DNA of 64,000 nt from Amedibacillus dolichus DSM 3991 (GCF_000154285.1 NZ_DS483477.1:62001-126000), one strand, 5' to 3'. Positions 44,318 to 53,656 are shown, numbered from the stretch's first letter. Notes: generated by a model not told the origin, from the letters alone. A program made the numbers and translations.

Positions 44318-46825
44318 ATGAACATAGTAAAGCGAGATGGAAGCATACAAAGCTTTCATGAGGAAAAAATCAAAGATGCTATGCGTAAGGCATTTAGAAG
44401 CACCCAGCTTCCCATTGAAGAAGAACAGCTGCATATCATGGCAGTGGAAATTGTATCTCAGCTTAGCGAGGGGAGTCGAGTGGAGGATATTCAGGATAAG
44501 GTTGAGGAAGCCTTAATGAAGCATTCCTATTTTCAAGTTGCCAAGAATTATATATTATATCGCTCAAAACGAAGCGAACAGCGCAAGGCGTTGAAATCTC
44601 TTGTGGAAGAGGTACAGGACGAAGGGCTTAAAGAAGTTTTTTTTCATATCCAAAAGGACTTCGATATGGAAGTCTACGATATGTCCGCCTTATTAACGAA
44701 GCTGCGTACCTTTTTAAAGGAAACGATGAATAGTGAACAACGCATGGAAATGCTTATTCGAGCAAGTGTAGAAATGATTTCCAAAGATGCACCGAAATGG
44801 GAGTACATTGCAGCTCGTCTTTTTGCATACCGTATGCATAACGATATTGCAGCTCGTATGCAGCAATTAGGCATTCAGGACTTTTATGGAAAATTGGCGT
44901 ATCTTACTAAGGAAGGATATTATGGCTCTTATATTTTAGAAAACTATACCCAAAAAGATATTGCCGAATTAGAGGCATACCTGCAAGATGAGCGGGATCA
45001 GCTTTTTACATACAGTGGTTTGGAATTGGTTGTGAAACGCTATTTGATGCGTGCGCATAATCATGATATTTTAGAAACACCACAGGAAATGTTTATGGGA
45101 ATTGCAATGCATTTGGCAATTCCGGAGCAAGAACGTGTTGTGTGGGCAAAAAAGATTTATGATGTCTTAAGCAGCCTAAAAGCAACCATGGCAACACCGA
45201 CCATGTCGAATGCCCGTCGTCCATATCATCAGTTATCCAGCTGTTTCATTGATTGTGTCGATGATTCCTTGATGAACATTTATAAATCCATTGAAAACTT
45301 TGCCCAGGTATCCAAGTATGGCGGAGGCATGGGGCTTTACTTCGGTAAGGTACGTGCCAGTGGAAGCGATATTCGTGGCTACGAGGGAGCTGCCGGAGGA
45401 ATCATTCGTTGGATCAAGCTTGTTAATGATACCGCAACAGCCGTCGATCAGCTCGGTGTTCGTCAAGGGGCAGTTGCTGTGTATTTAGATGTATGGCATA
45501 AGGATTTGCCGGAGTTTTTGAATTTACGAACCAACAACGGTGATGATCGCATGAAGGCACATGATATCTTTCCGGCACTTTGTTATCCGGATTTGTTTTG
45601 GCGAATGGCAAAAGAGGATCTGAATGCTACTTGGTATTTGATGTGTCCGCATGAAATTCATAAGACCATGGGATATCATTTAGAGGACTACTATGGTGAA
45701 GAATGGGAAAAGCGCTATTTTGAATGTGTAAATGATCCTCGCATATCCAAACGTGAAATGCTGCTAAAGGATATTGTACGTTTGATCTTGAAATCGGCGG
45801 TGGAAACCGGAACTCCGTTTGCCTTTAATCGGGATCATGTCAATCGTATGAATCCAAACGGACATGAAGGTATGATTTATTGCAGTAATCTGTGTACGGA
45901 GATAGCTCAAAATATGAAACCGTTGGAGCTGTTGGAAAAGGAAATCGTAGAGGTTGATGGAGAAAGCATCGTTGTGGAAAGAAGCAAAGCCGGAGAATTT
46001 GTGGTATGCAACCTTGCCTCTCTTACCCTAGGAAATCTTGATGTGCAAAACGATAGCGAATTGCGTGAGGTCATTCGTGTATTGGTACGGGCACTAGATA
46101 ATGTTATTGATTTGAATTATTATCCTTTAAGCTATGCGAAGATTACCAATCGCCGTTATCGTCCGATCGGTTTAGGAGTGAGTGGATATCATCACATGCT
46201 GGCAAAGCAAGGTTTGCGCTTTGAAAGTGAGGAACATTTGGCGTTTGTCGATACGCTGTTTGAAAAAATCAATTACTATGCCTTGGAAGCAAGTAGTGAT
46301 TTAGCAAAGGAAAAGGGCAGCTATGCTTGCTTTGAAGGCAGTGATTATGCTACGGGAAGCTATTTTGATAAGCGATCTTATGTTGATGAAAAATGGTGGA
46401 ATCTGCGTAAGCAAGTAAAGGAAAACGGCTTGCGTAATGGATATTTGATGGCAGTTGCGCCAACCAGTTCCACTTCGATCATCTCCGGTACCAGTGCCGG
46501 TGTTGATCCGATCATGAATAAATATTTCTTGGAGGAGAAAAAGGGCAGTATGATTACCCGTGTTGCACCGGATCTAAGTCCGGCAACCTTTTGGCTTTAT
46601 AAACAGGCACATTTGATCGATCAAAGCTGGATCGTTCGAGCAGCTGGTGTACGACAGCGTCATATTGATCAAGCCCAATCGGTTAATTTATATATCACCA
46701 ATGAATTTACTCTGCGTAAGGTGCTGAATCTTTATATTGAAGCATGGGAGCAGGGAGTAAAAACCATCTACTATATTCGCAGCAAATCCTTAGAGGTTGA
46801 GGAATGCGAATCATGTGCAGCGTAA
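44318..46825 (+). CDS. nrdA: Ribonucleoside-diphosphate reductase, alpha subunit (class Ia)
   Basis: Large subunit reducing ribonucleotides to deoxyribonucleotides. 835 residues: an N-terminal ATP-cone (VKRDGSIQSFHEEKI, about 1-90) for allosteric control, then the ten-stranded catalytic barrel. Active-site features are the radical-site cysteine in YCSNLCTE, the redox cysteine in QLSSCFIDCVDD, and CNLASLTLGN. The substrate-binding loop appears as AVAPTSSTSIISGTSAGVDP. The tail ends ECESCAA, the mobile CxxC pair that passes electrons from thioredoxin. The start at 44318 has only a weak AGG upstream. nrdB begins ten bases after the stop, so they form an operon. The gene is NrdA-like with an intact ATP-cone rather than a short NrdE; no nrdI or nrdH is adjacent. 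Confidence 0.95.
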   Translation: MNIVKRDGSIQSFHEEKIKDAMRKAFRSTQLPIEEEQLHIMAVEIVSQLSEGSRVEDIQDKVEEALMKHSYFQVAKNYILYRSKRSEQRKALKSLVEEVQDEGLKEVFFHIQKDFDMEVYDMSALLTKLRTFLKETMNSEQRMEMLIRASVEMISKDAPKWEYIAARLFAYRMHNDIAARMQQLGIQDFYGKLAYLTKEGYYGSYILENYTQKDIAELEAYLQDERDQLFTYSGLELVVKRYLMRAHNHDILETPQEMFMGIAMHLAIPEQERVVWAKKIYDVLSSLKATMATPTMSNARRPYHQLSSCFIDCVDDSLMNIYKSIENFAQVSKYGGGMGLYFGKVRASGSDIRGYEGAAGGIIRWIKLVNDTATAVDQLGVRQGAVAVYLDVWHKDLPEFLNLRTNNGDDRMKAHDIFPALCYPDLFWRMAKEDLNATWYLMCPHEIHKTMGYHLEDYYGEEWEKRYFECVNDPRISKREMLLKDIVRLILKSAVETGTPFAFNRDHVNRMNPNGHEGMIYCSNLCTEIAQNMKPLELLEKEIVEVDGESIVVERSKAGEFVVCNLASLTLGNLDVQNDSELREVIRVLVRALDNVIDLNYYPLSYAKITNRRYRPIGLGVSGYHHMLAKQGLRFESEEHLAFVDTLFEKINYYALEASSDLAKEKGSYACFEGSDYATGSYFDKRSYVDEKWWNLRKQVKENGLRNGYLMAVAPTSSTSIISGTSAGVDPIMNKYFLEEKKGSMITRVAPDLSPATFWLYKQAHLIDQSWIVRAAGVRQRHIDQAQSVNLYITNEFTLRKVLNLYIEAWEQGVKTIYYIRSKSLEVEECESCAA

Positions 46826-46835
46826 GGAGGCAGCT

Positions 46836-47876
46836 ATGAATTTACAACGAAAACCGCTTTTTAATGAGCATGGGGATATTGACGTTCATCTACGTAAAAT
46901 GATCAACGGCAATACGACCAATTTAAATGATTTTAACCACATGAAATATACTTGGGCAAGCGATTGGTATCGGCAGGCAATGAACAACTTTTGGATACCG
47001 GAAGAAATCAATCTTAATCAAGATGTGAAGGATTATCGAAAGCTGTCAAAGGCGGAAAAGGACGCTTATGATAAAACCTTATCCTTTTTGATTTTCTTGG
47101 ATTCCATACAAACCGCCAATTTACCTAATATCGGAGAATATATCACTGCCAATGAGGTCAATCTTTGTTTGACGATTCAAGCCTTTCAAGAGGCAGTGCA
47201 TTCGCAAAGTTATAGCTATATGCTGGATTCTATTTGTTCACCACAGGAGCGCAACGCCATCTTGTATCAGTGGAAAGACGATCCGCATTTGTTAGCACGT
47301 AACAAGTTTATCGGTGATTTGTATAATGATTTCATGGAGCATCGAGATGGAGAGCATTTGATCAAGACCTTGATTGCCAATTACATTTTAGAGGGTATTT
47401 ACTTTTATTCCGGATTTATGTTTTTCTATAATCTCGGACGTATGGGAAAGATGCCCGGTTCCGTACAGGAGATTCGTTATATCAATCGTGATGAAAATAC
47501 GCATCTTTGGCTGTTTCGCTCCATACTGTTGGAATTGAAGAAGGAAGAGCCGCAGCTTTTTACACCAGAGCATATTGAGATATATAAAGGTATGCTGAAG
47601 CATGGAGTAGAGGAAGAAGTCAAGTGGGCAGAGTATGTGCTTGGAGAGCGCATGGAAGGCTTGACCATGGAAATGGTAGCGGATTATATTCATTACCTGG
47701 GAAATTTACGAAGCAATGCACTTGGTTTTGGCAGCTTGTATGATGGATATGAAAAAGAACCTGCTTCGATGGAATGGGTGTCTATGTATTCCAATGCGAA
47801 TATTATCAAGACCGATTTCTTTGAGGCGAAATCAACTGCCTATGCGAAATCCAGTGCCTTGGTAGATGATTTATAA
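46836..47876 (+). CDS. nrdB: Ribonucleoside-diphosphate reductase, beta subunit
   Basis: 346-residue ferritin-like radical-generating subunit. Metal ligands can be read as Asp in FLDSIQTAN, Glu and His in FQEAVHSQSY, Glu in ILEGIYFY, and Glu and His in RDENTHLW. The tyrosine four residues after the histidine of EAVHSQSY is in the radical position, so this is a tyrosyl-radical rather than a radical-lacking class Ic enzyme. AAGGAGG lies five bases upstream of the start at 46836; the in-frame extension into nrdA is rejected. It is the second gene of the nrdA-nrdB operon. The C-terminus is rich in Ser/Ala and ends in DDL, the usual peptide for docking to NrdA. Confidence 0.95.
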   Translation: MNLQRKPLFNEHGDIDVHLRKMINGNTTNLNDFNHMKYTWASDWYRQAMNNFWIPEEINLNQDVKDYRKLSKAEKDAYDKTLSFLIFLDSIQTANLPNIGEYITANEVNLCLTIQAFQEAVHSQSYSYMLDSICSPQERNAILYQWKDDPHLLARNKFIGDLYNDFMEHRDGEHLIKTLIANYILEGIYFYSGFMFFYNLGRMGKMPGSVQEIRYINRDENTHLWLFRSILLELKKEEPQLFTPEHIEIYKGMLKHGVEEEVKWAEYVLGERMEGLTMEMVADYIHYLGNLRSNALGFGSLYDGYEKEPASMEWVSMYSNANIIKTDFFEAKSTAYAKSSALVDDL

Positions 47877-47930
47877 AAATAGGATAGATAACGTTATTTT
47901 TGCTATAATAAAGAAAAAGGAGGTGCTTTT

Positions 47931-48881
47931 ATGAATGAAAAAAGAAAGGTCGTGCTTGTTGGAACCGGCTTTGTCGGAATGAGCATGGCATATAGTTTTT
48001 TAAATACCGGTGGAATTGACGAACTGGTATTGATTGATGTGAATGAAGAAAAGGCAATCGGAGAAGCGATGGATTTACAACATGGCTTGCCTTATGCACA
48101 GGGAAAGCTGAGCATTAAGGCAGGAGGCTATGAGGAATGCAAAGATGCCGGTATTGTGGTGATAACGGCCGGAGTAACACAGACACCACAGGAAACACGC
48201 TTGGATTTAACGGCGCGCAATACGAAAATCATGCAAAGCGTAACCGAGCAAATTATGGCAAGTGGCTTTGATGGCATCATCGTCATTGCCAGCAATCCGG
48301 TGGACTGTATGACCTATGTTGTGCAAAAGGTAAGTGGTCTGCCAAAGGAAAGAGTGATCGGCAGCGGTACATTGTTAGATAGTGCCAGACTTCGTTATTT
48401 AATGGGTGAATATCTAAATGTATCCAGCAACAATATCCATGCCTATATCATGGGAGAGCATGGGGACAGCAGCTTTGTACCTTGGACCAATGCCTATGTC
48501 GGTTGTAAACCGCTTTTAGATGTTTTAGATGAGCAAGGTAAGGATTTATCACAGCTGCATGATATTTATACACAGGTTCAACAGGCAGGTTATGAAATCG
48601 TAAAGCGCAAGAAATCAACATACTATGGCATCGGGCTTTCTTTAAATCGCTTGGTACAAGCCATATTTAATGATGAAAATGTGATTTTGACCGTATCGGC
48701 TTATCAAAGTGGCGAATATGGACAGCGTGGCTTATATATCGGTGTACCGGCAATCATCAATCGTCATGGCGTACGTGAGGTCGTGAAATTAAAACTGAAT
48801 GAAGTGGATCAAGCTAAATTCAATCATAGTGCACAGATGCTTAGCAGCATCAATCACGAAACGATCGATCCGCTTTTATAA
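47931..48881 (+). CDS. ldh: L-lactate dehydrogenase
   Basis: Reduces pyruvate to L-lactate with NADH, the terminal step of homolactic fermentation. 316 residues with Rossmann motif VGTGFVGMSMAYS, NAD-discriminating LIDVNEEKA and ITAGVTQTPQETRLDL. Also visible are ASNPVDCMTY, GSGTLLDSARLR and the catalytic histidine in IMGEHGDSSF. AGGAGG lies upstream of the start, and a TATAAT at 47903-47908 marks a probable promoter. The substrate-loop sequence TPQETRLDL supports lactate over malate dehydrogenase. Closed by a bidirectional terminator shared with the nitroreductase gene. Confidence 0.95.
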   Translation: MNEKRKVVLVGTGFVGMSMAYSFLNTGGIDELVLIDVNEEKAIGEAMDLQHGLPYAQGKLSIKAGGYEECKDAGIVVITAGVTQTPQETRLDLTARNTKIMQSVTEQIMASGFDGIIVIASNPVDCMTYVVQKVSGLPKERVIGSGTLLDSARLRYLMGEYLNVSSNNIHAYIMGEHGDSSFVPWTNAYVGCKPLLDVLDEQGKDLSQLHDIYTQVQQAGYEIVKRKKSTYYGIGLSLNRLVQAIFNDENVILTVSAYQSGEYGQRGLYIGVPAIINRHGVREVVKLKLNEVDQAKFNHSAQMLSSINHETIDPLL

Positions 48882-48885
48882 AGAA

Positions 48886-48926
48886 AAGGCTCCTTAGGAT
48901 TGTAATAGATCCTTAAGGAGCTTTTG
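48886..48926. terminator. Bidirectional terminator between ldh and nitroreductase
   Basis: GCTCCTTAGGAT pairs with ATCCTTAAGGAGC (one bulge), with A4 before and T4 after on the plus strand. Confidence 0.85.
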
Positions 48927-48929
48927 CAT

Positions 48930-49433
48930 TTATTCGATGATGCTTAAAATTTTTGTTTCATCAAAGGGAGGAACTTGTGTCTTTTCTTCTGCTCCATAAC
49001 CGATTGCGATGGCGGCAATCGGCAAGAGCTGTTCATCTATGCCATAATATTTACGAAAGGCGGCGATGCGTTCCTCACGAGGACCGATTGCACACCAACA
49101 ACAGCTTAGATCTTGATGGACAGCTTCTAGCAACATATTTTCGATTGCCGCACTGGCATTGACATACAAGTATGTGGGATTGCTTTCACAATGCAGATCA
49201 CCGAAAACCAAGATAGCACAAGGAGCTTGTTTCATCATTTGCATATAAGGCTGTAAGGTTGGCATTTCATCAAGTGCTTTACGATTGGTTACGATCATAT
49301 AGCGTGTACTTTGGGTATTGCGAGCCGATGGTGCACACATACCGGCATGAAGGACCTCCTTGAGCTTTTCTTTTTCGATTGGCTTGTTTAAATATTGACG
49401 AATACTTCTGCGTTTTTCAATTTCCTTTAGCAT
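48930..49433 (-). CDS. Nitroreductase-family FMN oxidoreductase
   Basis: 167 residues, short for the family but complete. The FMN-binding N-terminus is EKRRSIRQYL, followed by HAGMCAPSARNTQSTRYMIV. The central ASAAIENMLLEAVHQDLSCCWCAIGP forms the dimer helix region, and IAAIAIGYGAEEK the last FMN contact. It probably reduces flavins, quinones or nitro compounds using NAD(P)H. The start at 49433 has AGAGGTGA upstream; an in-frame extension of 16 residues lies over the ribosome site and is rejected. Transcribed after the AI-2E-family permease on the same strand with about 50 bases between. The physiological substrate cannot be predicted. Confidence 0.9.
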   Translation of the reverse strand: MLKEIEKRRSIRQYLNKPIEKEKLKEVLHAGMCAPSARNTQSTRYMIVTNRKALDEMPTLQPYMQMMKQAPCAILVFGDLHCESNPTYLYVNASAAIENMLLEAVHQDLSCCWCAIGPREERIAAFRKYYGIDEQLLPIAAIAIGYGAEEKTQVPPFDETKILSIIE

Positions 49434-49485
49434 ATTATCACCTCTTTTTCTTTTATTATAGCTATTATAGCACAGGATCAAAGCG

Positions 49486-50529
49486 TTAGTTTTCCTGTTG
49501 CAGCTTTTGTATCAGCATACATACAAAAGGAGCCAAAAGCATACCGCAAATTCCAAATAACTTGCCTCCGACATACATGGCGATAAGGGTAACAAAAGGG
49601 TGCTGTCCAAGCTTGGAAGATAAAATTTTAGGCTCTAAAATACTGCGGATAATTCCGATGATAAGATTTAAAAGTAGCAAACCGACTGCCAACTTGGTGC
49701 TGCCTGCGATATAGGAAACAAATGCCCAAGGTAAAAGAATACCACCGCAGCCAAGAATCGGCAGCATGTCAAACAGTGCAATGCCAAAAGCGATGAGCGC
49801 TGCTTTATGAACTTTTAATAAGACAAGTCCCAGCCAAAGCTGAAGAAAGGTACATAACAGCAATATCCCATAGGCCTTTGCCATTTGTTTCAAGGTTGTT
49901 TTTACAAGTTTTGAGGTACGCAGCAGCTTTATTCGCCACGCTTTTGGAAGCTTGCTTGTAATTGCGGTGGTAATGCCTTGATAATCGGCATTGATAAAAA
50001 AGGAAGAAACGATGGAAAGAAACATTGCAAATAGAATGTTAGGTAAGGAAAGCATTAGCTTGCTGATGGTATAAAGGAAGCTTGAGGTTAGTTTTGAAAG
50101 AAAGGAGGCAAGGGATTGTTGAAGTTGTATGAGTAGGGAATGCAGGATATCAGCAAAGGGCAGTTCTTTTGAAAGGTTGCTTACTTGAAGGTCGGATTGT
50201 GCAAGGTAAGGAGCGATGTATTGCTGATAAAACGCAGGCAGCTGCTCCATGAGATCTTGTAAAAGCAAAATTCCTTTAAGGGCTACGATAAACAAGAGGA
50301 GGGCTAAAAAACAATAAAATAGAAAGAGTAGTGCGGTGGAGTATAAACGTATATGATTTCCTTGTGTGAAGCGAAAAACGATGGGGCGCAGGATATAGGC
50401 AATCGCAAAGCCAATCAAAAAAGGAAGAAATAACGGTATTACATAATAGAAAAGAACATACAGCAGTGCCAGTATGCTTCCGTAATATAGGAGCTGAAGT
50501 ACAAATTGCTTTTGTTTTTGAGGATCCAT
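49486..50529 (-). CDS. AI-2E/YtvI-family permease
   Basis: 347-residue multi-pass membrane protein. Pairs of hydrophobic segments stand at the N-terminus (about 12-90), a central soluble loop (about 95-150) is rich in Gln/Leu, and several helices follow to the C-terminus. Family marks are LPFLIGFAIAYILRPIV near the start, ALIAFGIALFDMLPILGCGGILLPWAF, and SILEPKILSSKLGQHPFVTLIAMYVGGKLFGICGMLLAPF at the end. The family was named from E. coli TqsA but most members have unknown substrates, and some export ions or act in spore formation (YtvI). The start at 50529 is taken as MDPQKQK. AI-2 transport should not be assumed. Confidence 0.88.
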   Translation of the reverse strand: MDPQKQKQFVLQLLYYGSILALLYVLFYYVIPLFLPFLIGFAIAYILRPIVFRFTQGNHIRLYSTALLFLFYCFLALLLFIVALKGILLLQDLMEQLPAFYQQYIAPYLAQSDLQVSNLSKELPFADILHSLLIQLQQSLASFLSKLTSSFLYTISKLMLSLPNILFAMFLSIVSSFFINADYQGITTAITSKLPKAWRIKLLRTSKLVKTTLKQMAKAYGILLLCTFLQLWLGLVLLKVHKAALIAFGIALFDMLPILGCGGILLPWAFVSYIAGSTKLAVGLLLLNLIIGIIRSILEPKILSSKLGQHPFVTLIAMYVGGKLFGICGMLLAPFVCMLIQKLQQEN

Positions 50530-50660
50530 AGTTTCATTGTATGAAGAAGTCTCAGAATTTAGAAATCCTTGAAAAGACAGAGGAGAAAGAGGTAGATCTA
50601 CAGTTTTGGCAAAATTGGTAGATTTTTGGAAAAATCAGTAAATGATTATCATGGAAGCCC

Positions 50661-50688
50661 TTGTAATCTTGCGTATTTGCGTTAAAAT
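50661..50688 (+). promoter_or_regulatory. Promoter for the 27-codon small gene
   Basis: TTGTAA (50661-50666), 16-base spacer, TAAAAT (50683-50688), then AAGGAAGGGAG before the small start codon. Confidence 0.65.
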
Positions 50689-50721
50689 GGAAGTATCAAA
50701 AAGGAAGGGAGTGTGAGTTGT

Positions 50722-50805
50722 ATGAAACAAATGGTTGGCAAAGTATATGACAAAGCACTTCAAGATGGACCATTCGGTCCAACATTTCAATATGGTTTTC
50801 AATAG
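50722..50805 (+). CDS. Unannotated 27-residue peptide
   Basis: ATG at 50722 to TAG at 50803-50805, preceded by a strong GGAAGGGAG ribosome site about ten bases upstream and by a promoter with both elements. The terminator begins in its last codon, so it looks like a complete one-gene unit. The product starts MKQMVGKVYDKALQDG and ends PFGPTFQYGFQ: soluble, with a basic amphipathic first half and an aromatic, proline/glycine C-terminus. No signal peptide and no membrane segment. No known family recognised. Function unknown; it could be a regulatory peptide, or a leader whose translation controls read-through into the ankyrin gene. Confidence 0.6.
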   Translation: MKQMVGKVYDKALQDGPFGPTFQYGFQ

Positions 50806-50839
50806 ATGTGAGGCAAATTTGCTTTGCGTCTATTTTTTT
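50801..50839 (+). terminator. Terminator (or attenuator) after the small gene
   Basis: AATAGATG...GGCAAATTTGC...CGTCTATT hairpin followed by T6, overlapping the end of the 27-codon gene and lying 45 bases before the ankyrin gene start. Confidence 0.8.
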
Positions 50840-50883
50840 ACCAACGTTTTGATCGATAGCAGAACAATAAGGAGGAGATTATT

Positions 50884-51555
50884 ATGGATCAGACATTTAA
50901 CAAAGCTTTTTGGGACGCATGTGCCAATGGAGATTTTGCGACCGTATGTGCGGAAATCGCAAAGGGCTGTGATATTAACTATCAAAACGGTGATGGACGT
51001 ACCGGCTTGATGCGTGCGGCTAAACGTGATTATAAGGATATTGTACGTGTGTTGTTGGATAACGGTGCCGATGTAAGCTTAGAGGATAATAAGGGAAAAA
51101 CAGCTATCATGGGAGCAGCTAAAAAAGGCAATAAGACCATTTGCAAGAAATTGATTGAAGCAGGTGCCGATGTGAATGTAGCAGACGATCGCGGACGTAC
51201 CGCTTTGATGCGTGCGGCTTTCTTAGGGAACGATCGCTGTGTAGAAGTTTTACTAGATGCCGGTGCAGATATCAATGCGCAAGATGAAGCAGGACGCAGT
51301 GCCTTGATGGAGGCATGTGTTGCTTTTAAAAAGGATACGATCAATTTATTGTTAAAGCGTGGAGCCGATGTAAATTTAGGTGATAATAACGGAACAACTG
51401 CTTTGATGCGTGCAGCTTATGGCGGCTATGCTAGCTTAGTAGAGGATCTGTTGGGACATGGGGCTGATAAGGATTTGGTAGATAAGGAAGGCAATAAGGC
51501 AATCCATTATGTACGCAGTGAATGCTTGGCGCAGCTAAAGCCGATTTTGAAATAA
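50884..51555 (+). CDS. Ankyrin-repeat protein
   Basis: 223 residues consisting almost wholly of about six ankyrin repeats of roughly 33 residues. Consensus blocks are DGRTGLMRAAKRDYKDIVRVLLDNGADV, DRGRTALMRAAFLGNDRCVEVLLDAGADI and NGTTALMRAAYGGYASLVEDLLGHGADK. The capping helices at both ends are more polar. There is no signal peptide, so it should be a cytoplasmic protein-protein adaptor. AAGGAGGAG precedes the start at 50884. The EF-G-like GTPase gene starts 14 bases after the stop with its own GGGGG-rich site, so the two are cotranscribed; a physical or regulatory link with that GTPase is a reasonable guess. The partner is unknown. Confidence 0.93.
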   Translation: MDQTFNKAFWDACANGDFATVCAEIAKGCDINYQNGDGRTGLMRAAKRDYKDIVRVLLDNGADVSLEDNKGKTAIMGAAKKGNKTICKKLIEAGADVNVADDRGRTALMRAAFLGNDRCVEVLLDAGADINAQDEAGRSALMEACVAFKKDTINLLLKRGADVNLGDNNGTTALMRAAYGGYASLVEDLLGHGADKDLVDKEGNKAIHYVRSECLAQLKPILK

Positions 51556-51568
51556 GGGGGTTAGGAAG

Positions 51569-53650
51569 ATGCGAGATTATTTATCACATGAAGTACGCAA
51601 CGTCGTTGTGCTAGGGCATAGCGGAGTTGGAAAAACAGCGGTATTGGAATCTATGCTATACTTCACCAAGGCCAGTGATCGCTTTGGTGTAACAAGTGAA
51701 GGAAGCTCTCTTATTGACTATGATGCAGAGGAAATCCGTCGTGGCATTTCGGTGTATGCTACCCTTGTACCGATTGAATGGAAAGATTGTAAGATCAACT
51801 TCTTGGATACACCGGGCTATGCCGATTTCATTCGCGGAGTAGAAGAAGGGGTTGCGGTTGGCGATAGTGCTTTGATTGTTGTTGATGCAAAAGATGTCGT
51901 ACAGCCGGGTACACAGAAGGCTTGGGAGGAAGCGCAAAAGCACAATCTTCCGACCATCTTCTTTGTAAATAAATTAGATGAAGAAAATACTTCTTTTGAC
52001 ACCGCCTATCAAACCCTGCGTGATAGCTTTGGTAAGAGCGTTATTCCATTTGAGGTTCCCATCATGGAAAATGGAAAATGTATCGGTTCAGTCAATATTT
52101 TAAGAGATAAGGCATGGTATTTTGAAGGACCACTAGCAAATTCACAAAAAGCCCAGCCGGTTCCGGAGAATATGGTGGATATCGTTAAGGGATACAAGGA
52201 TCAAATTGCCGAAGCAGTGGCAATGGGCGATGATGAGCTGATGGAAAAATTTTTCAGCGGCGAGGAATTCAGTGAAGCGGAATTAACACGTGGTGTGCGC
52301 CTAGGAGTACGCAGCGGAGATATTCGTCCGGTGTTTAGCGGCAGTGCAACGCATAGTGTCGGAATTGAGCGTTTGATGGATTTGATCATTAAGTATTTCC
52401 CAACGTATGGGGAATCCGGTAGTATCACCGTACATGATGAACAGGGAAAAGACGTAGTATTGGAAACAAATGAAAAGGAAAAGCTATGTGCGAAGGTATT
52501 TAAAACCGTAGTGGATCCATTTGTCGGACGTATTACGTATGTAAAGGTGCTTGCCGGCGTGATGAGTGCGGATTCTGTTGTTTATAATACCGATAAAGAA
52601 AAGCAAGAAAAGATTTCCGGTATCTTTATTATCAAGGGGAAGCATCAGACTGCGGTAGGGAAGCTGTTTACCGGTGATATCGGTGCGGTTGTAAAGCTGC
52701 AATATACGCAAACCAACGATACGCTTTGTGAGAAAAACGAACGCTATGTTACCGAGGATATTCCATTCTCTACTCCAATGCTTGCCATGGCGGTATATCC
52801 GGCTAGTAAAAACGATGAGGATAAGATGAGCAATGCGCTTGCCAGAATGGTAGAGGAAGATCCGACCTTACGCTTGGAAAACAATACCGAAACCAAGCAG
52901 AGTGTTTTGTATGGTGTAGGGGATCAGCATTTAGATGTTGTGCTTGCGAAACTAAAGGCGAAATATAAGGTTGAGGTGCGTTTGGAAACACCGAGAGTGC
53001 CTTATCGTGAAACGATTCGTAAAACGGCAATCGGAGAAGGTCGTCATAAAAAACAATCCGGTGGTCATGGACAGTTCGGACATGTATTTATTGAATATGC
53101 ACCAAATCCCGATGTTGAAGAAATGGTCTTTGAAGAAAAGGTTTTCGGTGGAGCAGTACCACGTCAGTATTTTCCGGCAGTAGAGGCAGGACTTCGTGAA
53201 TGTATGACGAGTGGTATTTTGGCAGGCTTTAAGGTTGTTCATGTGAAAGCAACCTTACTTGATGGAAAGTATCATGATGTCGATTCCAGTGAAATGGCAT
53301 TTAAGCTAGCGGCACGCTTATCTTATAAAGCCGGTATGGCAGAAGCAAAACCAATTTTATTAGAGCCGATCGTAAATATTACCGTACGTGTTCCAGATGA
53401 TTTCACCGGTACGATTATCGGAGATTTCAATAAGCGCCGTGGAGCTATCATGGGCATGGATATGGTTGATGGATATCAGGAAATCAAAGCTCAGGTTCCA
53501 CTTGCGGAGCTATTGAAGTATCCGATTGAACTGCGTGCCATGACGCAGGGTCGAGGAGTTTATACACAGGAATTTGATCGTTATGATCCGGTTCCACAAA
53601 ACTTGGCAGAGCGTATCATTGCTCAACATAAAAAAGAAATGGAAGAATAA
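51569..53650 (+). CDS. EF-G-like translational GTPase (FusA2 type)
   Basis: 693 residues with all EF-G domains. G1 GHSGVGKTA (about 16-24), the switch region EIRRGIS, G3 FLDTPGYADF and G4 FVNKLDEEN define the GTPase. Domain II and a C-terminal EF-G IV/V region (HKKQSGGHGQFGHV, VDSSEMAFKLA, DFTGTIIGDFNKRRG) follow. The switch lacks the canonical ERGITI, and the domain arrangement corresponds to the widespread FusA2 / EF-G II-like paralogues rather than the housekeeping elongation factor. Characterised relatives vary in function (some GTPase-inactive in translocation, some stress linked). It is the second gene after the ankyrin protein. Role here not assignable beyond ribosome-linked GTPase. 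Confidence 0.9.
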   Translation: MRDYLSHEVRNVVVLGHSGVGKTAVLESMLYFTKASDRFGVTSEGSSLIDYDAEEIRRGISVYATLVPIEWKDCKINFLDTPGYADFIRGVEEGVAVGDSALIVVDAKDVVQPGTQKAWEEAQKHNLPTIFFVNKLDEENTSFDTAYQTLRDSFGKSVIPFEVPIMENGKCIGSVNILRDKAWYFEGPLANSQKAQPVPENMVDIVKGYKDQIAEAVAMGDDELMEKFFSGEEFSEAELTRGVRLGVRSGDIRPVFSGSATHSVGIERLMDLIIKYFPTYGESGSITVHDEQGKDVVLETNEKEKLCAKVFKTVVDPFVGRITYVKVLAGVMSADSVVYNTDKEKQEKISGIFIIKGKHQTAVGKLFTGDIGAVVKLQYTQTNDTLCEKNERYVTEDIPFSTPMLAMAVYPASKNDEDKMSNALARMVEEDPTLRLENNTETKQSVLYGVGDQHLDVVLAKLKAKYKVEVRLETPRVPYRETIRKTAIGEGRHKKQSGGHGQFGHVFIEYAPNPDVEEMVFEEKVFGGAVPRQYFPAVEAGLRECMTSGILAGFKVVHVKATLLDGKYHDVDSSEMAFKLAARLSYKAGMAEAKPILLEPIVNITVRVPDDFTGTIIGDFNKRRGAIMGMDMVDGYQEIKAQVPLAELLKYPIELRAMTQGRGVYTQEFDRYDPVPQNLAERIIAQHKKEMEE

Positions 53651-53656
53651 CCAGGT

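Noticed and set aside
49486-50529. Autoinducer-2 exporter (tqsA) as a specific call
   Set aside because: The family name does not establish substrate; only the fold is supported.
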